A stretch of DNA of 64,000 nt from Phanerochaete sordida (lineage: Eukaryota; Basidiomycota; Agaricomycetes; Polyporales; Phanerochaetaceae). Below, piece by piece: positions 12,044 to 24,114 of this stretch (positions within the stretch are counted from its first letter, which is position 1; the number at the start of each line of letters is the position of its first letter). A model generated the notes under the pieces. It worked only from the letters and a program-made list of their open reading frames with translations, searched no databases and was not told the DNA's origin. A program made the position numbers and the translations under genes. The DNA lies in assembly GCA_019973155.2 (NCBI GenBank), contig BPQB01000024.1, forward strand, positions 62,001-126,000. The letters are read 5' to 3'.

Positions 12044-13233
12044 GTCGGGGATATGGGAGCTGAACAATGGCGACGGCAGACTGGTTCTATTTATGCACAG
12101 TTGATATTGCTGCCCCCAAATTGCGATGGCGTGCGTCCTGCAGCGCAGATCTCGGGAGCTCGCCGCGCGCGCCAGCTTGAGCCTAGAGGGAAATGGCCTG
12201 CACGTCCGACAGTCCCCGTTTGTCGATGTCGTTGCTACCATCTTCACGCCGCGTGGGACACATTCTGGGAAGATGTTCAGCGCAGCACATTAAGCAAGTG
12301 TACGGATAAGCATAGCGGCAGCCCCGCCCATGCTCCATGTCTGCGCATGCTGTTCGTCAGCGGCGCCGAGCACCCTTGATTCATATTGGAGTGCAATTCT
12401 TCAGTCTTCGCCTCGACGTCTGGCGGAGGGTAGCCCGAGCACAAGTACGTCAGACGTTTTGGGTATTCGGGCACCAGCATCATTGACGCGTCTCCAGCCT
12501 TGGGTTCAACACCATCGTCGCCGGCCCGCGCGGTGCTGGAGCAAGTCTACGCGAGGTGCGAGTCTCGTTCGCGTAGATTGGTATCATCGAGCAGAGAGAA
12601 AGAGAGAGACGTACTCAAGCGTCAAGTAATGCTGACGATTCTGCAGGAGGAGTACCGAATAGGTGTAGAAACGGCCTGCTTGCGGAAATCAGAAGCTTAA
12701 GTAGAGAAGTAAGAAAACCATTGAAGTAAGGTAAGGTGATTTTGAACCACGTAGGTAAGTACCTACTTACTAAATCACGATTCTAAGCTTACTATCAGCA
12801 AGTTAGACGCCTACGATATCCTCCGACGTTTTTTCTGACCTTCACGAAAGACCAGCAGCCATCGTACGTACAACCCGAGAAAACCTATCGAGATTCCCAG
12901 CAAGTGCATGTTACAGCCTGCCCCGTCCTCTCAGACTCAACAAACCCGTCAAATTGGCTAGTGGCGTGCACTGCTGGCGTCGCATGGAATGACTCGCTGC
13001 CGAAAAACGTACGCCCAGTCGGAGGTTGTTCTGCCGCCTGAGATTCCTCGGGTAGGTTACTGCGATCTCGCTGATGGGAGCAACTTCCAAAGCGCAGGCT
13101 TTGTCGCGGAGCGGTGATCACGCATGGGCCGCTCGCGGCACAAAGGGCCATCCTCATGTGCTGTGGCCACTATTTGGCACTTCGCCTCCTACCTCCATCT
13201 TCTCTCCAGGTATCTATCCACGATAAGATATCC
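12044..13233. other. Intergenic between the phosphatase and FunK1 A
   Basis: This is the shared upstream region of two divergent genes. It contains a short GA-rich run near 12590 and a hairpin GTAGGTA-AG-TACCTAC near 12752-12767. No coding sequence is supported. Confidence 0.5.
13164..13170 (+). promoter_or_regulatory. TGGCCAC box upstream of FunK1 A
   Basis: TGGCCAC lies 64-70 bp before the ATG in the sense strand. The same heptamer stands upstream of FunK1 D, E, F, G and H. Function is inferred from recurrence only. Confidence 0.4.
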
Positions 13234-15863
13234 ATGCTTCCTCTAGACGGTCCGTCCCTGGGACTGGTGCCTCCCCAGGAATTCTTGAACAGGTTTATGT
13301 ACACCGAGCTGGGTGGCGATTCGGAATCCCAAAGTGCACCCCCAGTCGACTTCACCGAGGTTTCGCTTGGTGAAGATGTACCCCAAAGGGCGAAACTGCT
13401 AGTGAGTCTCTGCGCACAGCGGCCTTGCGCATCTGTTCACGCGCTACACGCCCGCAGATCGCGACTCTGGAGAGGTCTAAAGTCTGCCCGGCCGTCCGCC
13501 TGTTTCTCACCCGGACAAAGAAGCAGAAGCAGAAGCTGGGAGATGGCAAGGCCAGCCAAGAAGCGCACCAGTCTGCCGCCGCAGCACCGGACGACCTCGT
13601 CCCCGTGCTAGGCGTCCGAACGCAGCCGAAGGCGTCACGCGGAACTCGAAAGAAGCGGAATGTCGTAGAGTACTGCGACTTCGCGACGTATCTGCTTGGG
13701 GTCGACATACGACATGACGTTGACGAGGACCCGTATCTCACGCGCGAAGAGATCGAGGCTCCGCCTCCGCAAGACTCAGATTCTCGCCCACCGGCGGATG
13801 CAGGGGAGCAGAATGAAGAGTTCGGCGTCCTAGTTGCGCCCGTTGTAGAGCCCGAAGAAGCTATGACAGACCAGCCACAGATTCAATCAGACGGCCCGGA
13901 CAGTGACCCCGGCAGAGCTGCCGGAACATGCAGAGAGGGCACTCCTGCAGACGGCCCTTCGTCTCGCCTTCGAGGTGCAACCGATACGGTAGAGCTAGCC
14001 CCGACTCTCGCAGCCACACAGATCGTGAACCGGGATCCGAAACCTGCTGCTCAAAGTGCGCCACGCCGGATCCTCCTCGAACGAACGACGCCAGCGGGCG
14101 AGCGGAGCCGCGGTTCCCTCCTCTCCCATGTCCAAGCTCAGGTCTCGCGCCAGCACCGCCGCTTCCTCTTCCACCTCGTCCTATTCGGCCGATTCGCTCG
14201 GTTCCTGCGCTTCGATCACTCCGGCGCGCTCATCTCAGAGCGCTTCGACTACGTCGCAGACTCTGCGCTGCTCGTGCAATTCTTCGCGCGGTTCGCGGCT
14301 ATGACGGACGCAGAACGAGGCTGGGATACAACTGTGTTGCGTGCGAGTTGCGCGGAGACAGAACTCTTCGCTGATGCCGTGCGACGCATGCTCGCGGAGG
14401 CGAAGGCGGGGACGACGGCCGATGGCCGCCACGCGCGCGAACTTCCTCATGCCGAACGCACCCTGGACGACGAGGGAACGTATCCGACGTGGAAGGTGCG
14501 CGTGGCGAACGAGGCGACGGGCGCGACGACCGAGCTCGTCGTGCGGCGCCCGTTCGCGGGAGACGGCAGCCACATGGGGCGTGCGACGCGCGCGTACGTC
14601 GCGTACGACCTGCAAGAGAAGCGGCTCGTGTTCTTCAAGGATAGCTGGCGATCTGTACTGCCGTACATGTATCCGGAGTTCCAGATCTTCCGCGAGCTCG
14701 AGGCGGTCCACGTTCCAAACGTGCCTGCTGTCCATTACGGCGGGGATGTCCGCGACGACGGCGGGGGCCTCCACGAGACACTGACTAACGCGGTCGCTGC
14801 TGAAGAACCGCAGTGGCGCGTTGGGATCTATGGGTTTTGGCCTCATATACACCATCGCATCGTGCAGGACATCGTGTACCCGCTGAGAACTCTTCGGGGC
14901 GAGCGGGAGTTCTTGCAAGCCATACACGACGCACTATGTGGTAAGGTGACCGAGCACCACACCATTTAGCTTCAGCTCGCTAATGCTTCCCTAGCTCTTC
15001 AAAAGGCGTACGAGACATTGAAAATTATGCATCGTGACTTCAGCTACGTCAACATCATGATCACGTCGGACGGCCAAGGCGTCCTCAACGACTGGGACCA
15101 CGCGGGAAAGAAGCATCCCAGAGCAATGGGAATCGTAAGTCCGCGCCAGACAGATTCTCCACTTGACTAGGAGGATTCTGACACTCCGTACTAGGGCGCC
15201 TGGCAATTCATGTCCATTCGACTGTTGTATAAGCCTTTGTCGTCCAATACCATCGCGGATGATGTCGAAGGCGCATTCTGGACGCTGCTTTATGGCGTCC
15301 TCTCGCACTTCGTCCCGCCTGCCGAAAGCCTACCTCTCCGACGCCATATCTTTTTTCAAACCAGCGTTGGCAAGGACGGCCTCGCCGTCGGCGGACGCAA
15401 TAAGCGAGCGTTCCTCTTGGAGGGCGGCGTCGAGAAGATTAACTTCCCCAGCGCGGCTCTGAGGGAACTCGTGTGCGAGTCGGCGCGGGATTGGCGGAAA
15501 TTTCATCTGGCTCAGGACACATTCGTACGCTCCGGTACTTCTCCTTCAGACATCGAGAATGTCAAGGCCACAATTCGAGAGCTGCAACGACCTTCGTACT
15601 GGGTCGACAAGTTTGCACACACTCTGCAAAAATTTCCCGCTTCGCTACAAGAACATACAGTTCCACAACACGGCACGTCAATACAACCTCTCGACGGGCC
15701 CCAAAATCCTGTGCCTCTCCCTGCTGTAGGAGACGTTCCGGGTTCCTCTGTGGGTGGAAAGCGCAAGGCCAGTGCGGATGAGAGCGCGGACGGGCCGGGA
15801 GGCTGCTACGACGCTCAGCATCCCCGAAGATCTAAGAGGCTCCGGGACTTGGGGAAGCAGTGA
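13234..15863 (+). CDS. FunK1-type fungal protein kinase, gene A
   Basis: Four exons (13234-13401, 13458-14940, 14995-15134, 15195-15863; phases 0, 1, 0) give 819 residues. Exon 1 carries the family's N-terminal motif GLVPPQEFLNRFM. Exon 2 has a low-complexity linker, then the N-lobe with GRATRAYVAYD and the VFFKDSW segment (Lys about 450), and HHRIVQDIVYPL. Exon 3 has the catalytic loop MHRDFSYVN (Asp about 565) and DWDHAG in the place of DFG. Exon 4 has the C-lobe DDVEGAFWTLLYG and ends in HPRRSKRLRDLGK, a likely nuclear signal. FunK1 proteins are an Agaricomycete-expanded kinase-like family whose substrates are mostly unknown. A truncated copy of this gene's 3' half lies at 43786-44610. Confidence 0.9.
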
Positions 15864-17437
15864 GCGATCTTACCTACCTGGCGCTCCCTTTGGTACCTCG
15901 GGCTTGCCTATCATTTGTCTCTCCGGCTACCCTCACCTTCGATTACGCCCAAAACAAGAAAATCTGATGATACCCCCATCCCGAGATGCTTCATCCCCGA
16001 CGCACTCACCCGAGCTTGAACGTGCTCCAGAGATGTTTCATTGCCAGCACGTCGCGGTACCTTCAGGAAACTCGCATCCCGTGGTCGGCTCTCGATATAT
16101 GTCCTACGCAACAGTCGAGTTAGGTCGTCGCGGCGACAATGGCGGCGACTCGACCAACTATATTTCCGTCAGCCATTTGAGGTGCTCGTCCGAAGCGACC
16201 TGGCGGGCGCGTTCGTCAATGCTGGACGATGAGACGGAGCTGCCGAGTCTTGCCACGCTCGACGCATCAGATGAGTCTGACTAGATGTGCGGGCCGAACT
16301 GGTGGTTACGCGAGCTCTGCTCCTCCGGACACGCTCCGAGCCACCACATGGGCAGCTCATCGGAGGCGGTTTTCTCGAGGATGGAATGACGGGTACCGAG
16401 GAGAACCAAAGTGTATGTTCTAGGAGCTCAAATAAAATTAACAGCAACACTCGCAACATGTTCTCGACTTCTTGTGTATGAAAAGCCTGAGCCAACATGT
16501 TCTCGTCCTCACGAGGCTATCCAAGCCCGCCGGGCGACGGCGTCGCGGTACCGGTCACTGAATCATGCTCAGAAGGCAACATTGTTTCATTGGGCCCTTC
16601 AGCACGCGAGTACGCCGCATGCTCAGTGTACGTCCGCCCAGTGGTGGAAAACTTCAGCGCTAATGTCCCCGCTCCTCGACCGCGGATTCTGCGAAGAGTG
16701 CACCGCAGCTCCTGTCGCAAAATATAAAAATATTGCAGGCTCCTCGCGCTCTCTAGTACAGCCAACGAAATATATTGTCTGCATCTACGCCTAGAACGAG
16801 CACATAGTAGGCGAGAATCAGGATTCTCGGCGTTGGACAGGATGCTAGCTTGACCCCGAGTACGCAGAGACGGCACTGTCCCCGAGCCCGCCATTGCCGT
16901 CGTCCCCGAACTGCTCCAAAACGCGCCCCCATCCTCCCCGAAAAAAGACCGTACTTACGCTGCTATTGCGTATGCGCCGCTGAGGGCACTTCGTCTGCTT
17001 TGACGTGAATAAGCTGGATTCCGGTGCTCGAGCCGCCTAACACCTGTTTATGCTGTTCCGGTATTATTTCTGCTCCTCGCGACGCGGGGAGGTCAATCGG
17101 TCCAGCATCCACAGTAGCGCACAGGGTGGTCTGTGCGCACGTAAGCCCGAATGAGGGAATGCGCCCGCGATAACTCACCTAGTCGTTGGACGCATGAACG
17201 CGAGAGCAGAAAAATTCGCAGAAAATGGCCGTTGTAGTGTTTTTCGCCGCCGTAATTTTGCGTGTTCGCCGAGCCTTTAGGTCGAATAGCTGGATTGCTG
17301 TCGACTTTGTCCTGTAAGTCGTAAGCTATCCGCGGCTGTAAGTCCAAATCTGCCTGACCTGCAGCGTGCACCTTCGCCTGCCACGTCAACAGCACCGTCC
17401 CACCAGCACTTCCTGCATCCGACCCATTGAAGCAACG
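15864..17437. other. Intergenic, nothing assigned
   Basis: About 1.6 kb with only short open frames. The longest frame, 15754-16284 plus, starts inside the last exon of FunK1 A in another reading frame and has no domain. I see no repeat or RNA gene. Confidence 0.5.
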
Positions 17438-18168
17438 ATGGCCAATACCAACCGCCGACAGCCTGCCCATTCAACTCTCCCCGCCGGCGGGGCACCCGTT
17501 CTGGGTGGGCCCCTGAACGCAGCAGCCCAGTCCTTCCACCTCGACTTTAAGGGTGCTGTTATCGCCTGGGAGCACGTCAATACGAGCCAGGGCACGATAC
17601 CCTTGAACTTGTTCACGATCGCTATGGTCCTAGGGCTCGCAAACGCAACGAACCTGGAGCTCACGTTCCGCACTGCTCGTCGTAAGTGCCCGATGTCGTC
17701 CTGGATAGCCCTGATGTCTGACGGCCTGAATGCCTTGTAGCGAGCCTTCTCGCCATGATACGAGTCGAGCTGTCCCAAATCCTCGCTCTGCGAGACGTCA
17801 AGATCAACGTCGTGTACGATGGTGTCGGGGAGGGCGGGATCTTCGACGTCTGGAGGGGCGTCGCCGAGATCTTGAGGTCTATCCCTGACACGGCCCGACT
17901 CAATCGCATCTCGTTCAGCAGCCCTGTCCCTCGCGCTATCTTGTGCAAGACCTTGGCCTCCAACGCCCTCATCTGCGACCTCCAGCGTCTCCTGTGGAAC
18001 GTGGACGCGGCGCTTGTGCGCCTCTGCGACCGCGCGTCAGTCCGCAGCGTGGCGCTGACACCGCCCAGCGACGAGGAGCTCACCGAAGGCGAGTTGCAGC
18101 GCGCAGCCACTTTCTTCCCCGCGCTCTACGACTTCGGATTGCTGAGGTTGGAGAGAATTCGTGCTTAG
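17438..18168 (+). CDS. Unknown small protein, member 2 of a two-copy family
   Basis: Two exons, 17438-17681 and 17741-18168, with a 59-nt phase-1 intron, give 223 residues. It is paralogous to the gene at 4550-5232: the intron sits at the same place and phase, and the C-terminal ~135 residues align without large gaps (DVWRGVAEILRSIPDTARLNR, NVDAALVRLCDR, FFPALYDFGLL). The first ~30 residues differ. No catalytic motif, signal peptide or membrane helix is visible. The two copies flank the phosphatase and FunK1 A, which suggests a local duplication with later divergence. Confidence 0.75.
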
Positions 18169-19054
18169 AAGAGCACTTCTTCACGTTCCTGATCAATAAT
18201 TCTCGTCCGTGAGTTACAAATGATATGGCTTCGGATACCGCTCACCTTCGACACTCGTATAGAAACTCGCTGATCGATATCATGCGGGCGAGCGTCGTTA
18301 TTCAGGAACACGGCTCCCATGTTTCTGGTGTATCGGTACATCTCCTTCGTTATGCGTTGTTTTTAAAATCGACGTTATAATCTACTCACCTGCCGGCTTT
18401 GCGCTGCTCGCTCGCTCGAAAAGATAACGGTGCGGCATTTCGACGAACAACGAGGTAGCCTTGCGCCTTGCAACAATCGATGGGGACGTTCAACTTCAGT
18501 CACGCTGTTGAGCGGTGCTGGGGTAGGGGATTTGTTTGTTGGATTGTTTCCGATGCAAGATTGTGGTTGTTGGGGACAGGGGGCAGCATGCACTTAGACT
18601 GGAGTGACGCTGGAAAGGTCGTCACCAGTAAAAGTGAAGCTTAGGACAAGGGCGGCGAACAAGGAGGTGATGTATCATAGGGCGGTACCTCGCTCTGCTG
18701 CACGTCTCCGTTGCGCTTAGCCGCTGGTGACCAGTTGGGTGGTATGATTGGGGGATGCTAAGCAGCACTGACCGACGGAGATGTGGAGAAGGGTGGTCTA
18801 AGCCGTGAATCCGTTTTTGCGCGGTATCAAGCGACGTCGACGTGTACAACGACGGCTTGTTGCGGTGTACATGCTGTCCGTGATGGAGAGTAGGAAAGAG
18901 GACACCAAGAGGTAGATATCATAGAGAAAGGATAGGCGGGGAAGATATGTCTGCCCTGCGGCGAGGACAAGGGTGTGGCAGGAGTGGGACAACGTGGGGA
19001 CAACTTGGCGAAGCTCACATAGCCAAGGGTGACCGACGGTCACTGACCGATTCG

Positions 19055-19134
19055 GGAAGCGAAGATCTCTTTTTTTAGGATGCTGCGCTTGACTGGAAGC
19101 GGAGATCTCTTTTTCCAGCATGTTGCGCTTGACT
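19055..19134 (+). repeat. Tandem duplication, 2 x 40 bp
   Basis: Copies 19055-19094 and 19095-19134 both run from GGAAGCG(A/G)AGATCTCTTTTT to TGCGCTTGACT and differ at only a few positions. The units abut exactly. Confidence 0.85.
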
Positions 19135-19177
19135 GCCGGACAAGCCGTGCTGCACCCATGCTGCACCGCTTCTCTAC

Positions 19178-19423
19178 CAGCTAACCACAGAACGATAGAC
19201 CGCTCCTCGACAATTTCCAGCCCAAGGGTTTGAAACCCCGCCACGGATCAGAGCCATCGTTCGCTGGAGCCGTGGCTGCCGAGCTGGTGCGGACGAGGAG
19301 CGAGCGATGGGGCGAGACTGATTAGCCAATGGCAGGGCGAGATCGCGCTCGTATCTCGGGCGGAGCGTGAATGCCCTGTAGCGTGAATTGCTGCAGGGCG
19401 GTCTATCGTTCTGTGGTTAGCTG
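19178..19423. repeat. Perfect 26-bp inverted repeat with 194-bp spacer
   Basis: The arm 19178-19203 (begins CAGCTAACCACAGAACGATA) is exactly the reverse complement of 19398-19423. Weaker symmetry continues inside the arms. No obvious target-site duplication flanks it, so it may be a small MITE-like relic or a hairpin-forming element. Confidence 0.8.
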
Positions 19424-19763
19424 ACAGATGCTGTTTGGTCGCGCATCCGCCGGAGGGGCCGCCCGGGCGCACCAGTCCCCCTTTTGGTCCTCCGCACGCG
19501 GACCGTCAATCTCGAGCATGCATACATGAAGGATATACCTCACGGGCAAGGTAAAGGCATTCAATGTCGTGATAATGCTCCCACTCGCCGAGAACATCGT
19601 CTCTCATGGCGACGATACCGACTGGCCTCATGGTGCCTGTCCTACATGGACGTAATCTTCGCCGTTTCTCCGCGCTGCGTGCTGCGCTTCCCAACCGAGA
19701 CGCACACTCCGACGACCCACTCCCCTTCTGCATGTAACTTAACAGCAGCTTTCGTCAGCCAGC

Positions 19764-20768
19764 ATGACGAACGCAGGCGATGTAGCACAGAGAATCATCT
19801 CTACGGCTCTCGTGAAACTCAGTGCCGCGGGCTCAGGCCAGCACACCTATGTCTCGCACCTGAAGGTGCTCGAGGAGAATCCACAGCGAAATGGCGGCGG
19901 ACTGAAGACTAGGTACCTTGTGCTCGCCGGTACGTCTTCGATATGACATCTATGCCGTCCTCGTTGCCCACATCCCCCAGAATCCGACAGCGGCGACGCG
20001 CTCATCCACAAAGCGAAGAAGAACTCGGACGGCACGTTCTCTGTGGGCAAGACATGGCCTCTGTCCTTCCTGCGTCGAATCGAAGTGGTCGAGGTGCGTC
20101 CTTGTATCGCCGTCCAGCAGCGCGCAGCTGATCAGCCCACCGTGCAGCCCGTTGGCGTGAGCCTGACCCTGCGCAGGACCTACAGCTGGCAAGCGGAAGA
20201 CGCGGGGGAGCGCGACAGCTTCGTCGCCGCGCTGATACGGCACTTCCGCCTCGCCAACCCCGGATCGCCGCTGCACATCGTCGGCGTGCGGGACCTTGGG
20301 ACTCTCGGTACGCGATCCCTGTTCAGTAAGTAGTCCGGAAAGTAACCAAAGCCCTCGTCTGCAGCCCCAGAACCCTCTGCCCCTCCGCCATACGCGCAAT
20401 TCCCCCACGCAACGACGCTCCCACGCATGTGCCGCCCCGCCACCAGCACAAAGCCAGAGCAGAAGGACGGCCACGCACAGCAAACGCTCCCACTGCCCAT
20501 CACGTCCTGCGCGCCCGCTCGCGCGCGCCGCCGCCGCCAGCTGCGCGCGTTCCTCGCCGGCATGCTCGCGTGCCTCGTGCTGCTGCAGATCCCGTACCTG
20601 CTCCTCCCGGGCAGCGCGCCGCGGGACGCGGGGCCGCTCGTGCCGCACGGCGTTCGCGCGGGCACATCGAGGGCTCCTGCGCGGACGAGTGCGTCTGCTG
20701 GGCAGTACGTCCCGGAGGGGTATTATGGGGGCGTGCCCCCGCCGAGGAGTCTGGGTGTGCTGGGATGA
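19764..20768 (+). CDS. Sec3-type PIP2-binding (PH-like) domain protein with one membrane helix
   Basis: Four exons (19764-19929, 19981-20093, 20148-20307, 20365-20768) give 280 residues. Residues ~20-145 match the N-terminal phosphoinositide-binding module of exocyst Sec3 (HTYVSHLKVLEE, DGTFSVGKTWPLSFLRRIEVV, YSWQAEDAGERDSFVAALIRHF). The rest of Sec3 is absent. Exon 4 instead encodes a Pro-rich linker, a basic cluster RARRRR (~199-204) and one hydrophobic helix (~207-227), then a ~53-residue tail. Positive residues before the helix predict a cytosolic PH-like domain. If exon 4 were not used, the frame would stop at 20333 with LGTRSLFSK. Role at the plasma membrane or in vesicle tethering is inferred from the domain only. 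Confidence 0.7.
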
Positions 20769-20986
20769 TGGGCGGCGATGATCGAGTGGGTGGGATGTGG
20801 GGGCTGTCGGTGCTGTTGCACGGCCGCACAGGGTGGGCATATCGTTCGCTGGCCTGGGCCTAGCGTCCGCGAGCTCGTTCGAGCACGATGTATTTCCCTG
20901 GGTATGAATACAAGACACCATTGAGTCATACACACCGGGAAGCAGCAACAACAAAACAAGATCCAGCACCAAACCACCACCCAAAC

Positions 20987-22764
20987 CTACAACCTCGCGC
21001 CCGGCACCTCCGCCCCCGCGCCCAAAAACGCCAGCGTCGCGCCGCGCACCTCCTCCGTCCACGCGCGCACAAGCGCCTCGTCGTACGTCCGCGCGTCGAA
21101 CGCGGCGAAGAACTGCAGACGGCCGCGCCACGTGAGCGCGCCGAGGTAGAGCTCGCCCATGCGGCAGCGCAGGTCGTGCGCCGCGCCGTGCAGGCGCAGG
21201 CGCACCGGCTCCGGCGGCGCGCCGGCGCCCGGGAGCGGGTAGGCCTCGGGCATGAGTGCGTCGCGCTGTGCACGAATTAGCTGATGGATTGAGGAGGAGG
21301 AGGAGCGGAGGACGCACGTCACCGAGGCTCGCGCCGCCATTCGCGAACACGCACGGCGGGAGCTCCGCGAAGCGGCCCGCGCTCGGGGCGACGCCAGGGA
21401 GGGGCGAGAGGCCGGACGCGGGGCGGCCCTCGCGCAGGGCGAGCGCGGCGGTGCGTGTGCGCGCGTTGCGCAGCGTGAGGCGGAGCGCGTGGAACTCGTG
21501 CAGGAGCGGGTGCGCGGCGAGCGCTTTGCTCTGCGCACGGGCGGCTTGTGCGCGGGCGCGGAAACGCGCGGGGGAGAGGAGCGCGTGGAACGGCGGTGCG
21601 CCGGTCGCGTCGGGCGGGGATGTGGGGGCGCGCGGGAGCGAGGGCAGCGTGAGCGTGTAGAAGCTGATGGCGATGCAGACCTCTTCCGCGCCGCCGGACT
21701 TGTACCACGCGGAGTCGAGGTAGGGGCGGTAGTTCATGGGGCCGGTGTAGTGCATCGGCTGGCGGAGGCGGGTCTCCCAGTCGGCGTCGCTGAGTGTGCC
21801 CTGGGCGTGCAGGCGGTGGAGGAGGCGCGCGAAGGCGAGCTGGCTGAGCACGGGGTGGGCGTTGCCGAGGGTGAGGCCCCACGCACGGCAGGTGCGCATG
21901 ATCTGCTGGGATTCGGCGACAGTAAACTGGACGAAAATTGCCCTTGAGAGCGGTTTGGTGTGCGAGACCTCTGGTAGCGTTGGTAGTGTGTGCCCGCCCT
22001 GTGGGGTTGTGAGCAGGCCAGTCAAACGAGATGGACGGCCAACGCACCACTGTCTTTCCTCCCCGAATATCCTGAATGACCTTCGCTATCGCAAACCTCC
22101 ACCTCCTGCGCGGCACGCTCAGTTTTGAGGAAGGCGTGAGCACCTCAGTGGGCACGATCGTCCGCAAGCGCGCTTCGAGCGGGACACCCCCGACCTCCGC
22201 GCCCTCCCCGAGACTCGCGAGCTCCTCGCAAAACTCGCGCACGACGGTCGCGTTGCCCATGCCGTCCGTGATGTAGTGCACGACGGGGATGAAGACCCAC
22301 CAGCGCCCGGGCGCGTCGCGCTGCGCGCCGACCCACACGCGCGCGAGCAGCTCGCTGCCGAGCACCGTCGGCCCGTTGTGCAGCTGCTCACGGAAGCGCG
22401 CGACGTCCTTCGCATCGGTGAATTCCACGAAGTTGAGCTCGCCGGGGCGCAGGGTCTTGAGCGCGGTCTCGCGCACGACGAACTCGATGCACTCCGCGCC
22501 GGGCAGCTCCTCGACGGCCGCGCCGAGGAGCGGGAAGCGCTGCTTGAGGCGGAGCCACGCGCGCACGACGTTGTCCCGCGCGAACACCTCGTGCTCGTGC
22601 GCGGGTGCCGCTTCGAGGTCGAGCACGTTCACGGTCACCGCAACGCCGTCGGTGACGGCGTCCCAGTAGAAGCCGAGCTCGAGCGCGCCGAGCGGCCGGC
22701 GGAAGGCGGGCTCGCCCGCGGCGGAGGGGGCGCTGCGCCAGCCGGGGTGCTCAGATGGGTCCAT
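20987..22764 (-). CDS. HXXXD-type acyltransferase, condensation-domain-like (copy 1)
   Basis: Three exons (22764-22048, 21998-21318, 21265-20987, all phase 0) give 558 residues. The protein has the condensation/BAHD-like fold signature: VVHYITDGMGN with His about 163 and Asp about 167, the expected general-base motif. It also has an N-terminal half rich in RLKQRFPLLG-type segments and a C-terminal YLGALTWRGRLQFFAAFD strand pair. The copy at 28170-29959 has the same three exons with introns at matching positions. No carrier-protein or adenylation domain is present, so this is a free-standing enzyme. Acyl donor and acceptor cannot be read from sequence. GC is very high. Confidence 0.8.
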
Positions 22765-23276
22765 GGAGGGCGGGGAAGGGTGGGCGAGGGTGGGCGAGTC
22801 ATGGCTGGGGAAGAGGAGTTTTCAAGATCGCCTTTGCGTGCCGTGCGGAAACTCCGCCATCGCCGCTCGCGTCATCGCGGCCCGCGCCCATCGGACGCTG
22901 GCCACGGGCGCATGCACACGGCGCGCAGAGCGTTCGAAGGTGCCGACGACGACCCTGAGCAAAGCATGCGAGGGCGAGGACGTCGTGAGCAGCGCAGGGC
23001 ACATCACGGGCTGGACTCTCCCACGAGAGCGAAATTCACGTGCAATCGTGGTAGCTCAAAACCCAGCATCCCTTCACCCTGAGCATGTCAAAGTAGGCGT
23101 GGATGAAGTCGTTATTTACAGCACCCAGATGTCCATGTTCAACGAATCGCGTTGAGTTGTGTTACAATACCATACATGCGCCGATATTGGTACAAGCAAA
23201 GATTCCAGGGATGCACTTGATGGATACAGACGTAACATGTCGTTAAAGGAAGAGTCGAGTGCAGTGCTCACTCCAC

Positions 23277-24114
23277 TTAGAAGTCGTCGAAATCCTCCGT
23301 CCAACCACCCTTGTCCCTCGTCGACGTCTCCATTCCAACCTTGCCCTTGCCGCGGGCCTTCCGTCCGCCGAGCTCTTTGTACATCTCGCGCATCTCGACC
23401 TTGCTCGGCTTGACCTGGCCCTCGGACTCGGCCTTCCACTTCTCCTCGCGGGCCTCGCGAGGAGTCTGGTGCCCGGAGGAGAGGGGCGTGAGGGGGCGCG
23501 AGTAGGAGGTGGGCGACCGCTCGCGCTCGGCGACGGTCTTGAGGTAGGTGATGCGCCAGCTCTGCTTCGACTCGCGCTTCGTCCACTTGCCGGGCGGCAG
23601 GGTGTCGTCGTGGAAGTTGTCCTTCCGGAATTGCATGAACCACACTACGCGCACGAGTCAGCGGGCGGGTACGTGGGTCTCATCTCGACAGGACGCACCG
23701 TAGTTCAGGGTCTGGCTCTTCGACCACTTCCTCGATACCCGCGCGCATCGCGCAAGATCCTTGATGGAGAGCATGCCGAAGATGCGCTGGGAGATTTCGG
23801 TGGGGAATGCTTTTAGGGGATCTGTCGCTGGCTTGCCAGGAGTGGACACCTGGAGCAGCGAGCGGGCGGCCCTCCTAGGCGAGGCGGCGCGCGAGGTCGG
23901 CCGCGACGATGGACGCGACCCGGCCCTTGAGCGCGAGGGAGTGCCTGGCAGCGATACCTGCGGGGGAGTCAGCGACGTCTGGGGCCAATCGAAACTCGCG
24001 ACTTACGACATCGACAAGTTCATCTTCGCTTTGATCGTCTATGTGCGTCGACGCAAGGGTCTTGTCTAGGTGGTCTAGGGTCTGCGTGCGGAGCACGTCT
24101 TGCAGGAGACTCAT
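23277..24114 (-). CDS. F-box protein, small
   Basis: Three exons (24114-24007, 23957-23699, 23644-23277) give 244 residues. An F-box is visible at about residues 74-115 (FPTEISQRIFGMLSIKDLARCARVSRKWSK), followed by a W-rich segment (VWFMQFRKDNF, WKAESEGQ) and a charged tail ending GGWTEDFDDF. There are no WD40 or LRR repeats, so the substrate-binding part is undefined. F-box proteins link substrates to SCF ubiquitin ligases through Skp1. The upstream Ser/Arg-rich linker (exon 2) is low complexity. The ATG is chosen because it opens a spliceable frame into the F-box exon. The gene diverges from the AGC pseudokinase with a 312-bp gap. Confidence 0.75.

Larger units (their letters stand above)
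18169..19763. other. Intergenic region with small repeats
   Basis: No gene is supported. The region holds a two-copy 40-bp tandem repeat (19055-19134) and a widely spaced perfect 26-bp inverted repeat (19178-19423), both listed separately. Confidence 0.5.

Noticed and set aside
15754..16284. 176-codon plus-strand frame after FunK1 A
   Set aside because: It begins within the last FunK1 A exon in another frame and has no supporting motif.
22276..23082. 268-codon plus-strand frame
   Set aside because: Antisense shadow of the GC-rich first exon of acyltransferase copy 1, low complexity, no domain.
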